A DNA stretch of 64,000 nucleotides. Origin: Xiphydria camelus (taxonomy: Eukaryota; Arthropoda; Insecta; Hymenoptera; Xiphydriidae). The position numbers were made by a program, and so were the translations under genes. Every line of letters starts with the position of its first letter. Position 1 is the stretch's first letter. Positions 43,691 through 55,712 of the stretch are shown in pieces. The stretch is from assembly GCA_963678675.1 (NCBI GenBank), contig OY783192.1, forward strand, positions 19,037,715-19,101,714, read 5' to 3'. The notes below the pieces were generated by a model. The model was given only the letters and a program-made list of their open reading frames with translations, ran no database searches and was not told the origin of the DNA.

Positions 43691-44461
43691 CAGCCTTATA
43701 CCATACTTGTAAAACGCTTGCGTGCTGGTTATTCTCAGTATAGCGCTATACCGCGTTTATACTATGTTTGTAAAACCCGCCCTCATTCATACGAGCAGCT
43801 AGTACGCCTGCGTCGGACTAAAAGTTTCCTGACAATCCGCAAACTTTTCTGACTGTCAGCAAACTCGTCTGACTCCTGCTGGAACAGCGGATTTGGAATC
43901 AGTGACTGTCACGTACTTCTTGCTGGAACGCGAGAATCTTAATGCGCATGCGCCTGACGTCCGCTGACAGTCTCTGACTCCTGCTGGAACAAACCTAATA
44001 TATAGCATCTCCGACGAAAGTCGCGTCGCGTGGTGTGTGTATACTCGTTGAGTATCGGATACCTGCGTAGCGTTGTGTGCGAAGTGCCTAAGTAGAATGG
44101 GGCAGGGGCCAGCGTACGGTAGCGCTGGAGTGTGTGGGTTTCGTTACGGTATTTTAGGAATTTTTCGTTGCATAGAGCGCGCTTTTAGTACCCTCAGCAA
44201 AGAAGTTTCACTTCAAAAAAACTGACACCACTAAGCGAGTTGGCACGCACGCACGCACACGGGCAGCACATCATCACACGCACGCGGCACCGTCGACCTA
44301 CCATAGCCCCGCCCACAATAATTTTGAATCCGCCCCGTCAATTGGGCCTGTGCGTCTTCATCTCTGTACGTTTCTGTACGAAAAGAGGCCAAAATCGTAC
44401 AGAAACGTTCACAGCGTGTACGTACAGGTTCTGTACGTTTCTGACCGTTTTTTCAGCAGGG

Positions 44462-45161
44462 CATGGTTTTCAAAGTTAATCAGTAAAATATTTCCATTCG
44501 CGAAACGATTTCCCTCGCGTTTATTTCGATCCTCGGATGCGCTTGTTAATAAAAAGTAAACATTCAGTGTAATCGGAGTAGTGAATCTCAATAGTGGTGA
44601 TGGTTTTTCTTCTCAGTCATCAATACAAGCCGTGGCAGAATAGGAGATGCAATGGAATTGGATCACAATAATCAAGTAATTACTTTATCATTATTTTTCT
44701 CTGTCGATATATTTCCTCTTTCATATCACAAGTTCCAATTTATACACCGACCTGTCAAGCCTGAAGTGAACATGTACCTCACCTCTATTTCATCTCTTCT
44801 TCGTCTCCGGTGTAACGTCGCGACGGTCAATGAGGAATCACTGATACCGATAAGTGCTGAATAAGGCCGTAAAAGTCTTCATATTAAAATAAATACGGCT
44901 TTATATGGTTTAAGACGAAAACAATATAACATGTATTCGAACTGTACAGAACCGTTTTCATTTTCAATACGGAAACTTATACGAACTTATCGACTTTTAT
45001 CTACCAATCTGCCAATGCGCGACTCTTTACAAGGAATGAAGAGAAAAGGCTAAAGTAAATCAAATCATCATTACACCAGAGGCGAAGAAAGATTAAATAG
45101 AAGTGAGGTATATGTATACTTCACGTTTGACAGGTCGGTATATAAATTGGAACTCGTGTGA
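44462..45161 (+). repeat. RQ copy B, 3' part, then T module
   Basis: 44462-44870 continues RQ from 36574; then a short unassigned AT-rich stretch; 45060-45155 is a T-module end (CAGGTCGGTATATAAATTGG). Confidence 0.7.
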
Positions 45162-48100
45162 TCAAGAGACACGGCAGTGTCTCGCGGCATGTTCGTTCAA
45201 GTAGTTTCGCACTCAGACACGACAGCGCTGATGTCGCGAGCACCCGTGTCTCTTTACACCACAAATGTCTGTCCCCTGCACCCCTCAATTTTTACATCAA
45301 ATTTTCTCAATAAATATACGATTATAACCAAAACTATGCTTAGTTACGCCATATAAATTGACTATTCTCTATTGATAGACCAGAATAAATGTTATAAGTT
45401 ACATATTAACAGAAATTTTTCCTTAGCAACGCGAAGCCACGCCCCTTGCGCCTAAAAGTCGAGAATCCGATTTCTCGGACGATATGTATATGTCAAAATC
45501 TCACAAAAATTCCGCCTACCTTCGGCGATAGTCGGCCATGATCGGACATATGTACACAGATACGGCCACACGCATACGCCATCAAATGTATGTGAGAGTG
45601 TGTGAGAGAATATATTCCTTAAATGTTTGGGTATTTTCAAAGTTAATAAAATATTTCCATTTTCGCGAAACGATTAACCTCGCGTTTATTTCGATCCTCG
45701 GACGCGCTTGTTAATAAACTGTAAAAATTCAGTGTAATCGGAGTTATGAATCTCAATAGTGGTGAATGTGACAGACGCTCCGTATAGTTTAATAATCGTT
45801 TGTTTTTTTTCGATAATCGAGATAATGAACGGATGCAGTGCTGTGTTTTTCTGGTTGCCTGTGCATAAAGAGCAGGAAAGGAGACGACAGTATCTCAGAA
45901 GAATCACCATCAGATAAGTTTAATTGCCATCTGACAGCTTTAACCTCACTTTCGTTGGAAGGACAATTATTTTTGTGATAATTCTATTTTTTGTTTCAGC
46001 GTCATGCGAGCACGAGACGAATCTATGGCTTTTCTTCTCTGTCACAATGAAAGCCGTGGGAGAAAAATAGGAGATGCAATGGAATTGGATCACAACAATC
46101 AAGTAATTACTTTATCATTATTTTTTCTCTATCGATATATTTCCTCTTTCGTACTATTACAAGTTCCAATTTACACACCGATCTGTCAAACCTGAAGTGT
46201 ACATGTACCTCACTTCTATTTCATCTGTTCTTTGTCTCCGTTGTAACGACAGTCAATGAGGAATCACTGATACCAATTAGGATTCGAGGGTTATTCCTTA
46301 TTCTTTGTAGCACAGCATCGATATTTTACTGCACCTGCTTTCTTCTGGGACTTCCTAAAATAATTATAAAAACCCCATATGATTGTTATTTACAATTTGT
46401 TACAGATCGTATGCGAAACCGAGGGGGTTTCTTTCGAACGAAAGATCATCCACTTGCTGTTCCAAGAACCAGTTGCATTAGTTCATTTGGCGAACTGGAT
46501 CTGCTGTCTCTTGTGCATGGACGTGTGCCACTTTAAATGGATATTTTGTAATTTCCATCGTTACATCAGAGGCGAAGAAGAGATGAAATAGAAGTGAGGT
46601 ACATGTACATTTTCACGTTTGATAGGTCGGTATATAAATTGGAACTTCTGATAGTATAATACGAAAGAGGAAATATATCGATAAAGGAAAAATAATAATA
46701 AAGTAGTTACTACATTATTGTAATCTAATTCCATTGTATCCCTTACTTTTCTGCCACGACTTTGATCGTTGATAGTGAAGAAAAATCAAATTTATTGGTT
46801 GATCCATCTACTATCAACAATCAAAGTTGTGGCAGAAAAATAAAGGATACACAATAGAATTGGATTACAATAATGTAGTAACTACTTTATTATTATTTTT
46901 TCTTTATCGATATATTTCCTCTTTCGTATTATACTATCAGAGAAGTTCCAATTTATATACCAACCTATCAAACGTGAAGTGTACATGTACCTCACTTCTA
47001 TTTCATCTTTTCTTCGCCTCTGATGTAACAATGGAAATTACAAAATATCCATTTAAAGTGGCACACGTCCATGCACTCGAGATAGCAGATCCAGCTCGCC
47101 GAATGAACTAATGCAACTGGTTCTTGAAACAACAAGTGGATGAGCCCTTGTTCGAAAGAAATCCCCTCGGGTTCGCATACGATCTGTAACAAATTGTAAA
47201 TAACATAATCATTTGCAGTTTCACTATTTAAAATATACCGAACTTACTCAACGTAGAAATTAAGAAACTATATTAATCTGAGTTAACCAATTCTAATGAC
47301 AGAATTATTAAAAATGATATATTTCATCTTTCGTATTATACTATCACACAAGTTCCAATTTATGTACCGACCTGTGCCAAACGTGAAGTGTACATGTACC
47401 TCACTTCTATTTCATCTCTTCTTCGCCTCTAGTGTAACGATAGAAATTATAAAATATCATAACTTTTCTGTAACATTTCTGCAATATTTTACAATATTTG
47501 TGAACACTACCGTATATGTTAGAAATATATATTTCTCGATAAATTCGCAAATGTTGCAAAACATCATAGAAACGTTTCGGAATCATTACGTCGAAAGATC
47601 TCCTCGATAAGGTACAGCTCGATAAGATTGTACTTGTCAGGGCTGAATTATGTAGGGTTTTTATAATTATTTTGGGAAGTCCCAGAAGAATACAGGTGCA
47701 GCAAAATATCGATGCTCTGTCCTAGAAAGAATGAGGAATAACCCTCGAACCCTAATCGATATCAGTGATTCCTCATTGACGTTCGTTACACTAGAGTTGA
47801 AGAAGAGATGAAATAGAAGTGAGGTACATGTACACTTCACTTTTAACACAGGTCGGTATATAAATTTGAACTTGTGTGATAGTATAATATATGAAAGATG
47901 AAATATATTAATTTTAATAATTCTGTCATTATTATCTATAGAATTAGTTAACTCAGATTAATATAGTTTCTCAATTTCTATGTAGAGTAAGTTGGGTATA
48001 TTTTAAATAGTGAAATACTGAATATAATTGTGTTATTTATAATTTGTTACAGAAATAAACGTACTGCTATTGAATTCTACCCAGAAGGACTCCAAATCAT

Positions 48101-48592
48101 GTGCGAACCCGAGGGGGTTTCTTTTGAACGAGGGATCGTCCACTTGTTGTTCCAAGAACCAGCTGCATTAGTTTATTCGGTGGGTTAGATCTGCTGCCTC
48201 GAGTGCATGGACGTGCGGTCATCCTTCACTATCCTCCCTACCATGATTTGCTGATTCTAACCTCTGTTGCCGCAGCCCGAATGCTCGTCGAAGGTTATTC
48301 CTTATTCTTTCTAGCACAGATCTATATTATGCTGCATCTGTATTCTTCTGGGACTTCCTAAAATAATTATAAAAACCCCATATAATTCAGCTCTGACAAG
48401 TACAATCTTATCGAGGAAATCTTTCGATGTAATGATTCCGAAATGTTTCTATGATATTTTGCAACATTCGCGAATTTATCAAGAAATATATATTTCTAAC
48501 ATACGGTAGTATTCACGAATATTGCAAAATATCGCAGGAATGTTACAGAAAAGTTACTTGCAAAAACGTGCTTTGTAGGATGTAAATGATTA

Positions 48593-49328
48593 GCCCCCAC
48601 AAAAACAGATTCTCTGTAAAAAAAAGGCGGCATGTTCATTCAGTGCCAACAAAAATTGATACCTACGTAAAATACTCTCCAAAAAAGATTTGAAATCAAT
48701 TAAGATCGCCATGTTCAAGATTTATATATAAAAAGTGAAAGGCATTATTTGAAAGGAAAATTATTGTAAATCAAGTTACTAAAAAATTCGACTAAAGAAT
48801 TTATTTAAAAAATTTTAATAAAAAAGAACTTGCCGCGTTTAAGTTTTCATCTTTTGTCCACTATACCGAATAATTGGTAGTGCTTGGACGGTGCTAGAGT
48901 AATTCATAAATTGCACTGCCGAAGTCAAATTCAGAGAAATTCAAAAGGCCCCCGCCTGATTGGTTTCCCGTGCGACATTCGGTATACTGGTGGTATCATA
49001 TAAGTGTATGAATTTATTTAAAATCATAAGTGCATAAACATCGAGTATAATTCTGTCTGAATTTTTTATTTTGAAGGAAAAAAACGCGGCAAGTTCTTTT
49101 TTATTAAATTTTTTAAATAAATTCTATAGTCGAATTTTTTAGTAACTTGATTTACAATAATTTTCCTTTCAAATGATGCCTTTTACTTTTTATATATAAA
49201 TCTTGAACATGGCGATCTCAATTGATTTCAAATCTTTTTTGGAGAGTATTTTACGTAGGTATCAATTTTTGTTGGCACTGAATGAACATGCCGCCTTTTT
49301 TTTACAGAGAATCTGTTTTTGTGGGGGG
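48593..49328. mobile_element. S foldback, copy 2, complete
   Basis: Ends CCCCCACAAAAACAGATTC and inverse GAATCTGTTTTTGTGGGGG, arms about 220 bp, spacer with TGCCGAAGTCAAATTCAGAG. Non-coding. Confidence 0.82.
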
Positions 49329-49830
49329 ATTTCATTACTTTTTGGAATTTATTCATGAGGAGAATACGACCATGTAGAAGAATAGCTTTCCATTACCACA
49401 AAATTACAGTCTCACATTTTATACCGATACGGGCCAATTAATTATAACCACTTACTTACTTTTGATTTATTCTCGTGATATTTTGAAAGGGATTTATAGA
49501 CTAGAGAGCCCTTATATTTTTCACTTTGCCTTAGTATTTTGGAGAAATAAAACATACCGCTTTCGAATTTACAGGCAATCGGATTTTTCTTATATTTTGG
49601 TCGTCTACAGAAATCCATGAAGACGTTTTACCTTCAACTCTCTCTAAGTATACTCTTCCAATGACCATGACGAATTGTTTGATCACATGTAAAGATACCA
49701 CTTATGACAGTATATATGTTGTTACATATATTAACTCGAGACGTTGGAATAGTTTTAAGAAATCCTTTTGCATGCACCGCTGAAATTTCGCCCTTACTCA
49801 TAAATAAATTTAATGTAATTATTACTACAT
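49329..49830 (-). repeat. Inverted paralogue of 33110-33893
   Basis: Runs as the reverse complement of 33454-33893 and 33110-33196, lacking both the MITE and the expanded GA run present there. Confidence 0.85.
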
Positions 49831-49948
49831 TATTTACAGCTTCGATGCTGACCTTACAACTCATTTCAATCCTAGTAGAACATTCATTGCAAATATCATC
49901 ATAAACATGCCAATACGAATAAAAATCATCTATTAACTGTTGCAGATC

Positions 49949-50052
49949 AAGTATTCCGTTATGGTGGGGGTCCTGATTGGTCTACTCGCAAAGGTGCGTA
50001 TACGTTTCTTAGCAAGTAGACCAATCAGGACCCCCGCCGCAACGGAATACTT
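49949..50052. mobile_element. Hairpin MITE, 104 bp
   Basis: Arms AAGTATTCCGTTRYGG...GGGGTCCTGATTGGTCTACT, inverted on the right. Located near the centre of the giant palindrome. Confidence 0.7.
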
Positions 50053-50214
50053 AAACCTTATTGGTCTCTTCGCTGAGTTGCGTGCACGCAAAGATACGAG
50101 TGACTCGAGAAAGGCCCCCCTGATCTCCCGGTAGCGGTCAAATCATGCATGTAACCTCGAAATCAAGTGTACAAGTGATATGATAATTATTCGGATTTCT
50201 TCGGTGAGTTTCCC

Positions 50215-51540
50215 CAAGTGTTTAAAGTAGTTACTCCATTATTGTAATCCAATTTTATTGTATCCCTTATTTTTCTGCCACGACTTTGATTGTTGATAGT
50301 GGATGGATCAGCTAATAAATTTGATTTTTATTCACTATCAACTATTAAAGTCCTGGCAGAAAAATAAGGGATACAATGGAATTGGATTACAGTAATGTAG
50401 TAACTACTTTATTATTATTTTTTCTTTATCGATATAGTCCCTCTTTCGTATTATACTATCCCAAGTTCGAATTTATATACCGATCTGTCAAACGTGAAGT
50501 GTACATGTACCTGACTTTTATCTCATTAAGTGTTACTGCAGACTCTGACATGTACCCACGGTACATTTATTGCAATATGCGCTTTTCGTTTTAATTATTC
50601 CTGCTTTAAATAACTTTCACTTCTTTCAAAGTATTTACCTTGTACAAACTGTTCATCGTAGGGGGCAGCGATCAATGATTGTGACTAATCGTAGATAAAT
50701 TATTCCTGCGATGATGTTCCAGTTGCAAAGCATACACTAGCAAGTCAGCTTACAGCATCCGATGTTTAGTATCAACTTTACCTCTTTTGGAACACCCATC
50801 ACCTGAGCATAATCACGATTACGTTAATGTTAATCGCAGAATAGACTGTGACCTGAGGCACATTATCGCAGTAGTAGTTCGGTACACCGAATTGCTTTTT
50901 AGTTATAATAGACGAACTTGTCTACGACGAGTCGCTATTATCGATCGCTGCCACCTACCACGAACAGTTCAAAAAAGGTTATTAGCTTGAAAGAAGTAAA
51001 AGTTATTTAACGCTGGAATAGTTGAAAGGAGAAACGCGTATTGCAATAAATATACCGTGGGATATAGGCTCTCGGTGACAAGTCGGACATTCTCCAATGT
51101 CCATCGAGTCATCTTTTTGTGGACAGGACACGAGCTAGATCCTCTTCGGTTGCACCTGTACGAGATGACAAGTCAAAAAATCATGAGTCTTCATGAAAAT
51201 CTTCTTACCTACTCGTTCTGCAGTAATACTTAATGAAATAAAAGTGAGGTACATGTACACTTCACGTTTGACAGGTCGGTATATAAATTCGAACTTGTGG
51301 GATAGTATAATACGAAAGAGGAAATATGTATCGAAAAAGAAAAAATAATAATAAAGTAGTTACTACATTACTGTAATCCAATTCCATTGTATCCCTTATT
51401 TTTCTGCCGCGACTGATTGTTGATAGTGAATAAAAATTAAATTTATTAGCTGATCCATCCACTATCAACAATTAAAGTCGTGGCAGAAAAATAAGGGATA
51501 CAATGGAATTGGATTACAATAATGGAGTAACTACTTTATT
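50215..51540. repeat. Inner palindrome, centre near 50876
   Basis: T modules at 50225-50520 and 51232-51540 are inverted, and the sequence between them also pairs (GTTCATCGTAGGGGGCAGCG against a diverged inverse near 50945-50970). Each T module has its own central hairpin (near 50307 and 51445). Confidence 0.6.
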
Positions 51541-54500
51541 ACTATTTTTTCTTTATTTATATATTTCCTCTTTCGTATTATACTATCACAAGTTCAAATT
51601 TATATTCCGACCTGTCAAGCGTGAAATGTACATGTACCTCACTTTTATTTCATCTCTTCTTCGCCTCTGGTATAATCATTTACATCCCACAAAGCACGTT
51701 TTTGCAAGTAACTTTTCTGTAACATTCCTGCGATATTTTGCAATATTCGTGAATACTACCGTATGTTAGAAATATATATTTCTTGATAAATTCGCGAATG
51801 TTGCAAAATATCATACAAACATTTCGGAATCATTACATCGAAAGATTTCCTCGATAAGATTGTACTTGTCAGAGCTGAATTATATGGGGTTTTTATAATT
51901 ATTTTAGGAAGTCCCAGAAGAATACAGATGCAGCATAATATAGATCTGTGCTAGAAAGAATAAGGAATAACCTTCGACGAGCATTCGGGCTGCGGCAACA
52001 GAGGTTAGAATCAGCAGATCATGGTAGGGAGGATAGTGAAGGATGAACGCACGTCCATGCACTCGAGGCAGCAGATCTAACCCACCGAATAAACTAATGC
52101 AGCTGGTTCTTGGAACAACAAGTGGACGATCCCTCGTTCAAAAGAAACCCCCTCGGGTTCGCACATGATTTGGAGTCCTTCTGGGTAGAATTCAATAGCA
52201 GTACGTTTATTTCTGTAACAAATTATAAATAACACAATTATATTCAGTATTTCACTATTTAAAATATACCCAACTTACTCTACATAGAAATTGAGAAACT
52301 ATATTAATCTGAGTTAACTAATTCTATAGATAATAATGACAGAATTATTAAAATTAATATATTTCATCTTTCATATATTATACTATCACACAAGTTCAAA
52401 TTTATATACCGACCTGTGTTAAAAGTGAAGTGTACATGTACCTCACTTCTATTTCATCTTTTCTTCAACTCTGGTGTAACGAACGTCAATGAGGAATCAC
52501 TGATATCGATTAGGGTTCGAGGGTTATTCCTCATTCTTTCTAGGACAGCATCGATATTTTGCTGCACCTGTATTCCTCTGGGACTTTCTAAAATAATTAT
52601 AAAAACCCTACATAATTCAGCTCTGACGAGTACAATCTTATCGAGCTGTACCTTATCGAGGAGATCTTTCGACGTAATGAGACTGAAACGTTTCTATGAT
52701 GTTTCGCAACATTCTCGAATTTATCGAGAAATATATATTTCTAACATACGGTAGTGTTCACGAATATTGTAAAATATTGCAGAAATGTTACAAAAAAGTT
52801 ATAATATTTTGTAATTTCTATCGTTACACTAGAGGCGAAGAAGAGATGAAATAGATGTGAGGTACATGTACACTTCACGTTTGACAGGTCGGTATATAAA
52901 TTGGAACTTGTGATAGTATAATACGAAAGATGAAATATATCACATTTAATAATTATGTCATTAGAATTGGTTAACTCAGATTAATATAGTTTCTTAATTT
53001 CTACGTTGAGTATGTTCGGTATATTTTAAATAATGAAAATGCAAATGATTATGTTATTTACAATTTGTTACAGATCGTATGCGAACCCGAGGGGATTTCT
53101 TTCGAACAAGGGCTCATCCACTTGTTGTTTCAAGAACCAGTTGCATTAGTTCATTCGGCGAGCTGGATCTGCTATCTCGAGTGCATGGACGTGTGCCACT
53201 TTAAATGGATATTTTGTAATTTCCATTGTTACATCAGAGGCGAAGAAGAGATGAAATAGAAGTGAGGTACATGTACACTTCACGTTTGATAGGTTGGTAT
53301 ATAAATTGGAACTTCTCTGATAGTATAATACGAAAGAGGAAATATATCGATAAAGAAAAAAAAATAATAAAGTAGTTACTACATTATTGTAATCCAATTC
53401 TATTGTGTATCCTTTATTTTTCTGCCACAACTTTGATTGTTGATAGTAGATGGATCAACCAATAAATTTGATTTTTCTTCACTATCAACGATCAAATTCG
53501 TGGCAGAAAAGTAAGGGATACAATGGAATTAGATTACAATAATGTAGTAACTACTTTATTATTATTTCTCCTTTATCGATATATTTCCTCTTTCGTATTA
53601 TACTATCAGAAGTTCCAATTAATATACCAACCTATCAAACGTGAAATTTACATGTACCTCACATCTATTTCATCTCTTCTTCACCTCTGATGTAAAAATG
53701 GAAATTACAAAATATCTATTTAAAGTGGCACACGTCCATGCACTCGAGGGAGCAGATCCAACTCGCCAAATGAACTAATGCAACTGGTTCTTGGAACAAC
53801 AAGTGGATGATCCTTCGTTCGAAAGAAACCCCCTCGGGTTCGCATACGATCTGTAACAAATTGTAAATAACAATCATATGGGGTTTTTATAATTATTTTA
53901 GGAAGTCCCAGAAGAAAGCAGGTGCAGTAAAATATCGATGCTGTGCTAGAAAGGATAAGGAATAACCCTCGAACCCAATTGGTATCAGTGATTCCTCTTG
54001 ACTGTCGTTACAACGGAGACAAAGAACAGATGAAATAGAAGTGAGGTACATGTACACTTCAGGTTTGACAGGTCGGTGTGTAAATTGGAACTTGTAATAG
54101 TACGAAAGAGGAAATATATCGATAGAGAAAAAATAATAATAAAGTAATTACTTGATTGTTGTGTGATCCAATTCCATTGCATCTCCTATTTTTCTCCCAT
54201 GGCTTTGATTGTGACAGAGAAGAGAAGCCATCGATTCGTCTCGTGCTCGCATGATGCGGAAACAAAAAATAGAATTATCACAAAGATAATTGTCCTTCCA
54301 TCGAAAGTGAGGTTAAAGCTGTCAGATGGCAATTAAACTTATCTGATGGTAATTCTTCTGAGATACTGCCGTCTCCTTTCCTACTCTTTATGCACAGGCA
54401 ACCAGAGAAACACAGCACTGCATCTGTTCACTATCTCGATTATCGAAAAAAAACAAACGATTATTAAACTATACGGAGCATCTGTCACATTCACCACTAT

Positions 54501-55567
54501 TGAGATTCATAATTCCGATTACACTGAATTTTTACATTTCATTAACAAGCGCGTTCGAGGATCGAAATAAACGCGAGGCTAATCGTTTCGCGAATGGAAA
54601 TATTTTATTAACATTGAAAATACCCAAACATTTAAGGAATATATTCTCTCAGACACTCTCACATACATTTGATGGCGTATGCGTGTGGCCGTATCTGTGT
54701 ACTATTTCCGATCATGGCCGACTATCGCCGAAGGTAGGCGGAATTTTTTTGAGATTTTGACATATATATATCGCCCGAGAAATCGGATTCTCGACTTTTA
54801 GGCGCAAGGGGCGTGGCTTCGCGTTGCTAAGGAAAAATCTCTGTTAATATGTAACTTATAACATTTATTCTGGTCTCTATCAATAGAGAATATTCAATTT
54901 ATATGGCGTAACTAAGCATAGTTTTGGTTATAACCGTATATTTATTGAGAAAATTCGATGTAAAAATTGAGGGGTGCAGGGGGCAGACATTTTTCCTGTA
55001 AAGATACACGGGTGCTCGCGGCGACAGCGCTGGCGGCGTCGTTCTGACGACTTGAATGAACATGCCGCGAGACACTACCGTGTCTCTTGATTCCAGTAAA
55101 ATTGAGCAATTTGTGAAAATCAAATCGGAATTGCTTCATGTTTAAAGCGTTTGCTCTGTCGTTCATTTCATTTGGATTTGGAGCCGTTACTCTAAAACGT
55201 TCCTGTGCAACATATTCAAATAAGTATTTTCAGTGCGCGCATAAAGTCTCCCCCCCCCCTATTTTAACTTTTGAACCCGTTAAGTTACAAAATTGACAAA
55301 AATATGTTTAGGGTAACTTTTTATGAGCATTCTTTAGAGACTAATTTGGTTTTTGAAAAATCAAAGATGGCGACTCTGGCACTAGCAACTTGAAAACTTC
55401 AAATAGCAAGGGGGGTCATATTGCACATCATATTAAAGCTAGTCAAATTGACTACGCAATGGTTTTTAAAAAATTTGAATCGGTCAATCCATCTCAATGT
55501 TACAAGGGTTTGAATCCGGGTTGCAATAAGCATTTCGGGACCGTGTATCTTCTGCTGTATCCCGGTC

Positions 55568-55712
55568 TAAGGCTGGCCGCATACTTACTACTATTGGATC
55601 CGACTATTTGAAACGATTGTCGGATCGGAAGACTACCGCAGACATACGACAAAATGCGTCAGACTCTTACTACTATCGGATCCGACTGTCGGAAACGATA
55701 TTGAGACGCAAG
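55568..55712 (+). repeat. ACTTACTACTATYGGATCCGA repeat units, left arm
   Basis: Two units related to those at 27822-28062, mirrored at 62099-62243 in the right arm. Confidence 0.7.

Larger units (their letters stand above)
41794..43782 (+). mobile_element. PIF/Harbinger element relic with HARBI1 gene
   Basis: Left end GGGCGGGTTGTAACGAC after TTA (41791-41793); right end, inverted, GGGCGGGTTTTACAAAC before TCA. Similar to the MITE termini at 8729-8854. It contains a HARBI1-type gene fragment and later insertions. The target triplets differ by one base, so the boundaries are probable rather than certain. Confidence 0.6.
40160..43995. mobile_element. 3.8-kb TA-flanked TIR element splitting tandem unit 2
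   Basis: Ends GGTTTGTTCCAGCAG inverted at 43981-43995, with TA at 40158-40159 and 43996-43997. Subterminal CTGCTGGAACA motifs recur (three on the right between 43875 and 43995, two on the left). Contains the start of a gene (40391), two MITEs, a mariner remnant and a HARBI1 element, all nested. Confidence 0.82.
36575..44461. mobile_element. 7.9-kb TIR element inserted in RQ copy B
   Basis: Ends CCCTGCTGAAAAAACGG inverted at 44445-44461. The subterminal regions repeat TTTCTGTACG in both orientations (36590-36720 and 44360-44450). The flanks rejoin the RQ sequence seen uninterrupted in copy A near 30450-30460, with CA duplicated (36573-36574 and 44462-44463). The content is a nest of other elements; I could not assign a transposase to this outer element. 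Confidence 0.75.
45162..55090. repeat. Giant palindrome with 3.4-kb arms
   Basis: The left arm 45162-48587 and right arm 51669-55090 are inverted copies with almost constant coordinate sum (about 100256), so they are nearly free of indels. Both outer tips are the RQ 5' end TCAAGAGACACGG. Each arm contains an RQ unit, a secondary T-module palindrome (46385-47205 and 53052-53880) and TCATGTGCGAACCCGAGG-type segments. The 3.1-kb spacer holds the S foldback and further palindromes. ORFs in the arms are not supported. Confidence 0.88.

Noticed and set aside
46827..47111. Repeated ORFs such as MWQKNKGYTIELDYNN in T modules
   Set aside because: They change length and frame between copies and run across palindrome centres, so are not conserved as proteins.
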